Shown: positions 58,176-64,000 of the stretch, piece after piece
Layout of the letters: every line of letters begins with the position of its first letter
How positions within the stretch are numbered: position 1 is the stretch's first letter
Origin: Natranaeroarchaeum aerophilus
GTDB taxonomy: Archaea > Halobacteriota > Halobacteria > Halobacteriales > Natronoarchaeaceae
Length of the DNA stretch: 64,000 nucleotides
Direction: 5' to 3'
NCBI RefSeq assembly: GCF_023638055.1
Contig: NZ_JAKRVY010000006.1
Coordinates: forward strand, 62,001 to 126,000
Translations under genes and position numbers: made by a program
Notes under the pieces: generated by a model
Databases searched by the model: none
Told to the model about the DNA's origin: nothing
Seen by the model: the letters and a program-made list of their open reading frames with translations, nothing else

Positions 58176-61025
58176 TTAGTTCTCCACCGCCACCCCGAGG
58201 GTCACGGCACCGGAGAACCCGGTTCCTGATTCGACTGTCGCGTCCTCACCGAGGAGCATCAGCCGATCGAGGAAGCTCAGGCCGACACCGCCGATCCGTC
58301 GATCGAGGACGAACATGTCTACCGTATCGTCACGAACCATCGATCGGACGTGCTGACCGGTCCGTGGCCATAGTTGCGCACCGAGACCGTCGTCGGCGTT
58401 CGTGAGCGTTGTCGACAGTGCGTTCCGCTTCGTGCTTCGGAAGTCGTTCGAGCCGTGTTTCGTCACGCCGTCGGCCCACTGGACGTCGCGGTTTAACCGG
58501 GCGACGTCATCCTCCGGTCGCTCGCCAGTCGGGAACGCTCTCGCAGTCCCGTTCTCCCGTCCGATATGATCGTACGCGTCAGGGTACGTGCTCCAGTCCG
58601 CATCGCGCGTCCACGAGAGCGTCTCGTGATCCTCCGTCATCGAGAACACGATACCTGCTTCTTTGCTGTCTTGCTCCTCGGTGAGCGTGTACTCGTACTC
58701 CACGTGGATGCCCTCCTCAAGCGGGCGAAGGAGTACGGTACCGGTTGCAACGTCGTATTCGACTGTGATCTCGGCGGCCCCACCGCCTTCGACTACCTGT
58801 ACGTCCTGTAGGGACCGTCCATCGAGCCGGTGTTCGAGGGCGTCACCGTAGTACGGCGGTGACTCGCCATCCTCGGAGGGCGTCATGCCGATATCGATCC
58901 CGTCGACGATCGGCTCCGGATCGTCCCCGTGCGTAATCTCGACGTGGCCGGTCTCTCGATCGATCGTGGCCGTGTAGTCGGCACCGTCGATAGTGATTGC
59001 GTTGGCAGTCCCGGAGACCGCGTCCGATCCCAGTTCTGTCGCCGGGGCGTCGACGCTCGCCTCGCGACGGGTGAACTCGAACGTGTTGACGGTGAACCCC
59101 CGTCGATCGTCGACTCGCAGTACCGCCTCCTCGGCCGATGAGACGGGGATCGTCACCGTGCCGGTCTCACCGGGAGCGATCTCGGGGTCGAGTTCGCCGC
59201 TGTCGTCGCCTGCCTGCCACTCGACGGTGTGTTCCGCGAGCGTCGAGAACTCACAGCGGTTCTCTACGTCGACGACGAGTTCGTCGTCGGACCAGTCGGT
59301 CGAGACGACCTGTACTGGTGAGTAGATCTTCGTGACGTGCCAGAGTTCGGGTCTGGGGCGTCTGAGGCCGTCCACCAGTCCCCACCGGTATTCGTCGGCT
59401 CCAACGATCTTGCCGTCTTCTACTCCCCTTGCTGGCTGGATCTGGTCGCCACCTGCCCAGATCGCCGCGCCGATGCAGGCGTCGACGTCCCGGACCTGTT
59501 CCCACGTCTTCTCGAAGACCGCTACCCAGGCGTCGCGTTCGCCAGGATCTGTTGCTAGCTCGTGACCGTTGTACGTGTAGGTGTGACCGAACTCCCCGAA
59601 CAGGACTGGAATCTCAAACGCTGCAAAGTTCTGAACGCCGAATCCGGGCCGTGTCGCGGGGTAGTGGTGGTTCGCTACGTCGACGCCGAGATCCAGCGGA
59701 TCCACGGTGTCGTCGGCGAAGTTCCACTGGTCGTAGTGGTAGATCACCGGTCGCGTGCCGTCCAGTTGATCGACCGTCGCTGCGGCGTCGTAGTGGCCCT
59801 CGATACCGCCCGGGTCCCCCTCGTTGCCGAGCGACCAGCAGAAGACGGAGGTGTGACTGCGATCGCGTTCGACCATCTCGGCGGTCTGCTGGACGATGAG
59901 GTCATCGTCGTACGGGTCGGCAGCGTCGAGCTGGAAGAACGGGGCCTCCACTTCCACAAACAATCCGAGCTCATCACAGGCGTCGAGCAGCGCCTCCGAG
60001 GGCGGGTGATGGGCTGTCCGAACGTAGTTGACGTTCGCCTCGCGGAGCAGCTTCATGTCCTGGTAGGTCTGCTCCGCCGGGACGGACTGGCCGTGATCCT
60101 CGTGGACTTCCTCCCAGTTGACGCCGCGAAGCGTGACTGGCTGGCCGTTGACGAGCAACTCGGTTCCCTCGACGTCAATCTCGCGGATCCCGACTCGTTG
60201 ATCGACTGCGTGTTCTTCCCCGCCAGCGGAGATCGTGGCGTCGAGATCGTACAGCTCCGGATGGACGGGATCCCACGTCGTGTACTCCGAGAGTTCGAGT
60301 TCGACGACGTGCTGGAGTTCTTCACCGGGATCGATCAGATCAAGTTCTTCCTCGACCGATGCGGCGCGGTTGCCGTCCGGATCAGTGAGGTCGACGGTGA
60401 GGACGGCGTCGTCGACACTCACCTCCCCCTCGTTGGTCACCGTAGCGAGCACGCGGACAATAGCGTTGCCGTCCTCGTCCGGAAGTTCCGTCTCGACCTG
60501 ACACGCCGAAAGGTGACAGTCCGGGACGGCAAAGAGCGTCACGTCCCGGGTGATGCCGCCCCGACCGGTACCCCAGCCCATATCGGTCGCGAGGGTCTCC
60601 TCGGCGACAGCAACGGTGATCGTGTTGCTCTCGCCGGTGTCAACGATTCCGGTGACGTCGAACTCGAAGGGGGTGTAGCCGCCGTCGTGCTCGCCCAGAC
60701 GCTGGCCGTTGACCCATACCTCGCCGTGGGTGTAGACCGCACCGAAGCGGAGTTTGAGTCGGCTCCCGTCCCAGTCGTCATCAACTGCGAATTCGCGGCG
60801 ATACCAGCCCCGTTCGTAGTCCGAGGGGCCGACGTCCTTCCAGCCGTCCTCACCGAGGTAGGAATCGACCTCGTACCCCTCGTGGGTCCACTCGGCGGGA
60901 ACGCTGTGCGGGTTCCAGTTCCCGTCGAGTTGGTCGGGACCCTCTGCTGTTTCGGCAGTGAACTCCCAGATGCCGTTCAGTGACTGCCGGTCGCTCGGCC
61001 CGTCGGGTCGGGGTGTGGGCGTCAT
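58176..61025 (-). CDS. Cytosolic LacZ-type GH2 beta-galactosidase
   Basis: A 949-residue protein close to E. coli LacZ in length and domain order: sugar-binding domain (RQSLNGIWEFTAE near the start), Ig-like domain, TIM barrel with acid/base near Glu401 (SLGNEG) and nucleophile near Glu478 (FGEFGH), then LacZ domains 4 and 5 (KIYSPVQV; ATIDRETGHVEI). There is no signal peptide. It shares long near-identical segments with the exported enzyme at 54245, so the pair arose by duplication. It would hydrolyse imported beta-galactosides. The open frame to 61448 is overrun; ATG 61025 matches the paralogue's mature start. Confidence 0.9.
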   Translation of the reverse strand: MTPTPRPDGPSDRQSLNGIWEFTAETAEGPDQLDGNWNPHSVPAEWTHEGYEVDSYLGEDGWKDVGPSDYERGWYRREFAVDDDWDGSRLKLRFGAVYTHGEVWVNGQRLGEHDGGYTPFEFDVTGIVDTGESNTITVAVAEETLATDMGWGTGRGGITRDVTLFAVPDCHLSACQVETELPDEDGNAIVRVLATVTNEGEVSVDDAVLTVDLTDPDGNRAASVEEELDLIDPGEELQHVVELELSEYTTWDPVHPELYDLDATISAGGEEHAVDQRVGIREIDVEGTELLVNGQPVTLRGVNWEEVHEDHGQSVPAEQTYQDMKLLREANVNYVRTAHHPPSEALLDACDELGLFVEVEAPFFQLDAADPYDDDLIVQQTAEMVERDRSHTSVFCWSLGNEGDPGGIEGHYDAAATVDQLDGTRPVIYHYDQWNFADDTVDPLDLGVDVANHHYPATRPGFGVQNFAAFEIPVLFGEFGHTYTYNGHELATDPGERDAWVAVFEKTWEQVRDVDACIGAAIWAGGDQIQPARGVEDGKIVGADEYRWGLVDGLRRPRPELWHVTKIYSPVQVVSTDWSDDELVVDVENRCEFSTLAEHTVEWQAGDDSGELDPEIAPGETGTVTIPVSSAEEAVLRVDDRRGFTVNTFEFTRREASVDAPATELGSDAVSGTANAITIDGADYTATIDRETGHVEITHGDDPEPIVDGIDIGMTPSEDGESPPYYGDALEHRLDGRSLQDVQVVEGGGAAEITVEYDVATGTVLLRPLEEGIHVEYEYTLTEEQDSKEAGIVFSMTEDHETLSWTRDADWSTYPDAYDHIGRENGTARAFPTGERPEDDVARLNRDVQWADGVTKHGSNDFRSTKRNALSTTLTNADDGLGAQLWPRTGQHVRSMVRDDTVDMFVLDRRIGGVGLSFLDRLMLLGEDATVESGTGFSGAVTLGVAVEN

Positions 61026-61278
61026 CTCGTCACCCGTACCGGTCGCCGAAGCGTTCCGATTGCAAGCGCGTCGACGATAGCACCCCCATACCAGGATAAC
61101 ACTGTTGAAGACCGGCTGCCCGGTATATTTCGTATGCGCATGATGTCGGGGAGTTGCCGATTGGTAATAAGGGTTCGCCTGCGGAGTGGAGCCGTCGAAC
61201 TGAACGCTCTGTGACGTGCCAGGGGAATCGATAACACTGCCAAACGACGGGTCGAACGGATTCCTCCGTCGGTACCGC
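61026..61278 (-). promoter_or_regulatory. Promoter region of the cytosolic GH2 gene
   Basis: A 253-nt gap after the GH42 gene. A direct repeat GATAACACTG occurs at 61095-61104 and 61230-61239 (plus-strand reading), 135 bp apart. A weak TATA-like ATACGAAATATACC lies between them at about 61122-61135. Confidence 0.35.
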
Positions 61279-63291
61279 TTACGACTGTGACTCGTCGACC
61301 TTGACGTCGAGGCCAGTGACAGGACCATCCGCGATACTGAGGTCATAGGCCGGGACGGTCGCCTCGCCGAGCAGGAACTCGGCGTCCGCGGATGCGTCGA
61401 TCTCGACGGACTCGCCGGTACCGTTCGTGACCCATGTCTTCCCGCCACGCTCGGTCACGCGGACGTTGTCCGGCAGCGGCTCTGAGAGTGCCTCGACGCC
61501 GGCTCTGTCGAGCAAGTCGTCGACGAGCCGATCCGTCAGGTCCTCATCGGGCCAGAGCCCGCAGTAGACCGCCGATCCGGCCCCGAACTCGTGTTCGGTG
61601 ATCGCGGCCAGCCCGTCAGGCGAGCCTGCGGCATACGTCCCGACGACGGTTGCACTGTCGGGCGAGAGCCGCTCGTTCCAGGTGTGGTAGCCGTAAGTCT
61701 CCCCCCTGTACTCGACGACCTGTTCCTGTTTCGGGTGCTGGGCTTCGTGTTCGTCGACAGTCGTTCCGACGAGGTCGGCCAGCGGGCCGGGCGCAGACGC
61801 GTTCAGTAGCTTGTTGTGTCGGTCCTTGACGCCCGAGCGGAGCGTCAGGAGCAACTCGCCCCCGTCTTCGACGTACGATTCGAGCGCGTCCGCCCGCTCC
61901 TCGTTGATCAGGTAGAGCGTCGGTGCAACGACGGCGTCGTACTCGTCGAGCGCCGCGGTCGGCTCGACGACATCCACAGAGACGCCACGGCGCCGAAGCA
62001 CGGCGTAGTAGCCGTGGAGGTGCTCCCAGTACTCGAAGTCCGGGGTGTTCGCCTGCTCGTCGACCGCCCAGAGGTTGTCGTACTCGTGAAGCACGGCGAC
62101 CGACGACGAGACCTCACCAGGATCGGGGAGTCCCACCAGCTCGCTCGCGGCCTCGCTTGCACCCTCGTATCCACGCGCTTTGCTGCCGTCGGCGTCGAGC
62201 AGTCCGGCGTGATACTGCTCTTGCCCTTCGCGGCAGCGCCGCCAGCGGAAGTAGACGACCGATTCCGCACCATGGCTCATCGCGTGGTGAGCCCACAGTC
62301 GGACCGCACCCTCGGCGGGCTGGGGCGAGTACGGCGGCCAGTTGATGTCGCCCGGCTGCTGTTCCATCACCCAGAACGGCGCGTCGGCCGCCGAGCGGTA
62401 GAGATCGTGATTGAAGGAAACCCAGTCGAGATCGCCCACGAGTAGCTCGTCGGTCGAGGGGTCGCCGCGCTCCTGGGCGAAGCCGGTCGGGTACGAGTCC
62501 CACGACGCGAAGTCGAGCGACTCGCAGACGTCGTAGCTGTCGAGTTCGGGGTAGTGGTCCATGAAGTTGTGCGTGATGAACCAGTCGTCGTTGTGGTCGT
62601 TCAGCAGGTCGGCCTGCAGGGCGTTGAACTCGACCACGCTGTCGCTCGTAAAGCGTGCGTAATCGAGCAGGAGCGACGGATGGTGCCACGCTGCGGTGTG
62701 ACGTGGCGGCTGGATCTGCTCGAAGCGGTCGTACTGCTGGCTCCAGAAGTCGGTCCCCCAGTTGTCGTTGAGCGCTTCGATGTCGCCGTGGCGGTCTTCG
62801 AGCCACTCGCTGAACGCGGCCGAACAGTCATTACAGTAACACCGGAGCGTGCCGTGACAGCCGAACTCGTTGTCGATCTGCCAGCCGACGACGCCGGGAT
62901 GATCGGCGAAGTGTTCGCCGAGTTCGTCGACGATCCGGGCAGTTTCCAGCCGGTACGACTCCGAGTTGAAACAGTAGTGGCGGCGGCTTCCGAACTCCCG
63001 TTTCGTCCCGTCGTCCTCTTCCTGTAGAATGTCCGGGTGATCGTCGACGAGCCAGCGCGGTGGCGTCGCGGTCGGCGTACAGAGGACGACATCAATATCC
63101 TGCTCGTGCAGGTGATCGACGACCGTGTCGAGCCACTCGAAGTCGAACTCGTCACGCTCGGGCTCTAGCTGTGCCCACGCGAACTCCGACATCCTGACGT
63201 ACTCGATTCCAGCTTCGACCATCTCCTCGACGTCCTGTTCCCAGCGCTCGCTCGGCCAGTGCTCGGGGAAGTAACAGACTCCTATCGACAT
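61279..63291 (-). CDS. bgaH: GH42 beta-galactosidase
   Basis: A 670-residue enzyme with the size and sequence style of the haloarchaeal BgaH. Catalytic acid/base Glu142 is in WQIDNEFG and nucleophile Glu310 in FWVMEQQPG. Cys107, Cys151, Cys153 and Cys156 (CYCNDC) match the structural zinc site of GH42 enzymes. A trimerisation domain and a small beta domain complete the chain. No signal peptide is present, so it works on imported galactosides. ATG 63291 (MSIGVCYFPEHWP) is the family start; the frame upstream to 63357 is not. It is probably the first gene of the minus-strand cluster. Confidence 0.94.
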   Translation of the reverse strand: MSIGVCYFPEHWPSERWEQDVEEMVEAGIEYVRMSEFAWAQLEPERDEFDFEWLDTVVDHLHEQDIDVVLCTPTATPPRWLVDDHPDILQEEDDGTKREFGSRRHYCFNSESYRLETARIVDELGEHFADHPGVVGWQIDNEFGCHGTLRCYCNDCSAAFSEWLEDRHGDIEALNDNWGTDFWSQQYDRFEQIQPPRHTAAWHHPSLLLDYARFTSDSVVEFNALQADLLNDHNDDWFITHNFMDHYPELDSYDVCESLDFASWDSYPTGFAQERGDPSTDELLVGDLDWVSFNHDLYRSAADAPFWVMEQQPGDINWPPYSPQPAEGAVRLWAHHAMSHGAESVVYFRWRRCREGQEQYHAGLLDADGSKARGYEGASEAASELVGLPDPGEVSSSVAVLHEYDNLWAVDEQANTPDFEYWEHLHGYYAVLRRRGVSVDVVEPTAALDEYDAVVAPTLYLINEERADALESYVEDGGELLLTLRSGVKDRHNKLLNASAPGPLADLVGTTVDEHEAQHPKQEQVVEYRGETYGYHTWNERLSPDSATVVGTYAAGSPDGLAAITEHEFGAGSAVYCGLWPDEDLTDRLVDDLLDRAGVEALSEPLPDNVRVTERGGKTWVTNGTGESVEIDASADAEFLLGEATVPAYDLSIADGPVTGLDVKVDESQS

Positions 63292-63523
63292 GGTATGGTA
63301 GAGGCCGATCAGTCTCTTAAGTTCTCCGATCCTGCAGGTCCCGAGATAGGATTCCACAGATCTGGACGCCGGAATCGAGGCAACGCAGGGATCAATCTGT
63401 GAAGATCGAACGTGTACTCGACGGGGGCCAAGGCGGCGTATTTACTCGACATCGGGATTCACTGTCCAGTATACAACCCAAACGATTATGTAGTACAGGC
63501 CTCAATATGCGCACGAAGTATCA
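63292..63523. promoter_or_regulatory. Divergent promoter region between GH42 and the sugar-binding lipoprotein
   Basis: This 232-nt region separates two divergent genes of the same presumed pathway, so it should hold both promoters. AT-rich elements are AACGATTATGTAGTAC near 63481-63496 for the plus strand and CTTAAGAGAC (minus strand, about 63311-63320) before the GH42 start. Confidence 0.4.
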
Positions 63524-64000
63524 ATGGCACTCAATAGACGAGCGGTTATTAAAGGAGCCAGCGGTATCGCAGCAGCAAGTATGCTCGCCGGTTGTATCGG
63601 GGGCGACGACGAACCATCCGGCGATGCGCTGATCTGGCACGAGCGGGAGGGGTCCGAACTCGACACGGTCGAGGATATCATCTCACAGTACAACGACGAG
63701 AACGAGGAAGGCTGGGAGGTCGCCGACGAAGCGCTGGGCGAACTCGGTGACCGGATCGAGACGGCAGTCGCCGCAGGTGAAGGACCGGAGCTCTACGACT
63801 GGGCACACGACTGGCTCGGTGACCACGTCGACCGAGGCTTCGTGTACGAAATAAGCGACGATCTGACGATCGACGTCGAAGAAGAGTTCGTCGACACCGG
63901 TGTCGACGCTATCAGGTACGAGGGCGGGACCTACGCCCTGCCGACCGGTGGCGAAGTGCCGACGCTGATGTACAACCGGAACTTGATCGACGAACCTCCG
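63524..64000 (+). CDS. Sugar ABC transporter substrate-binding lipoprotein (3' truncated)
   Basis: The first 159 codons of an extracellular binding protein, open to the end of the window. It begins MALNRRAVIKGAS, a Tat-type signal with RR at 5-6, and has the lipobox LAGC with Cys24, followed by a short acidic linker. The mature part reads ALIWHEREGSELDTVEDIIS and later YALPTGGEVPTLMYNRNLI, the pattern of family-1 (maltose/multiple-sugar) binding proteins. It likely captures a galactose-containing oligosaccharide. Permease and ATPase genes should follow beyond the window. Confidence 0.9.
   Translation, partial: MALNRRAVIKGASGIAAASMLAGCIGGDDEPSGDALIWHEREGSELDTVEDIISQYNDENEEGWEVADEALGELGDRIETAVAAGEGPELYDWAHDWLGDHVDRGFVYEISDDLTIDVEEEFVDTGVDAIRYEGGTYALPTGGEVPTLMYNRNLIDEPP

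Noticed and set aside
49388-64000. Integrated virus or conjugative element
   Set aside because: No integrase, portal, capsid, relaxase or replication gene is present; the genes form a metabolic set only.

Overview
The window is chromosomal DNA from a halophilic archaeon (class Halobacteria). The sequence is visibly GC-rich, the encoded proteins are strongly acidic, and exported proteins carry twin-arginine signals with lipoboxes. Many promoters have a TATA element about 25-30 nt before the start codon, implying leaderless mRNAs. Haloarchaeal signature genes are present: SAMP1, a HalOD1 output domain, GatD, DtdA, and an elongator tRNA-Met with a large intron. The genus cannot be fixed from the sequence; the glycoside hydrolases at the right end suit a saccharolytic haloarchaeon.

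Layout. 1-20 kb is mostly core chromosome: a truncated flavin disulfide oxidoreductase, a MOSC protein, a polar amino-acid ABC transporter (lipoprotein, two permeases, one ATPase), a MutS-related ATPase with N-terminal HhH motifs, 6-phosphogluconate dehydrogenase, a membrane-anchored [2Fe-2S] ferredoxin, an RNA-ligase-like protein that seems to have lost its catalytic motifs, SRAP next to a PD-(D/E)xK-like protein, a formyl-THF cyclo-ligase and dUTPase. 20-34 kb holds intron-containing tRNA-Met, the pabB-pabA-pabC operon, aroE, dtdA, a site-2 protease with CBS domains, a REC-PAS-PAS protein and tRNA-His. Both tRNA genes are flanked by palindromes built from copies of their own 3' ends. 34-40 kb carries the most unusual metabolic locus: a 22-codon leader ORF coupled to a rhodanese-rhodanese-siroheme reductase fusion, then an FrhB-type iron-sulfur flavoprotein. 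This looks like a split F420- or ferredoxin-linked thiosulfate/sulfite reduction module. 40-49 kb is again core: K+ channel, SAMP1, enoyl-CoA hydratase, GatD, regulators and a Rieske protein.

An AT-rich stretch of about 550 bp (48.8-49.4 kb) separates this from a sugar-catabolic block that runs to the right end. That block encodes an SDR, D-galactonate dehydratase, a hydroxypyruvate-isomerase-like TIM barrel, a Gfo/Idh/MocA dehydrogenase, an IclR regulator, two paralogous LacZ-type GH2 enzymes (one Tat-exported with an inserted LamG domain and a PGF-like C-terminal anchor, one cytosolic), a GH42 beta-galactosidase and the start of a divergent sugar-binding lipoprotein. Together they suggest surface trimming of a galactoside, ABC uptake, cytosolic hydrolysis, and oxidation through galactonate (De Ley-Doudoroff type). 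The remaining ABC genes probably lie beyond 64000.

Positions and motifs were read from the sequence. Family names come from remembered family hallmarks, with no database search.
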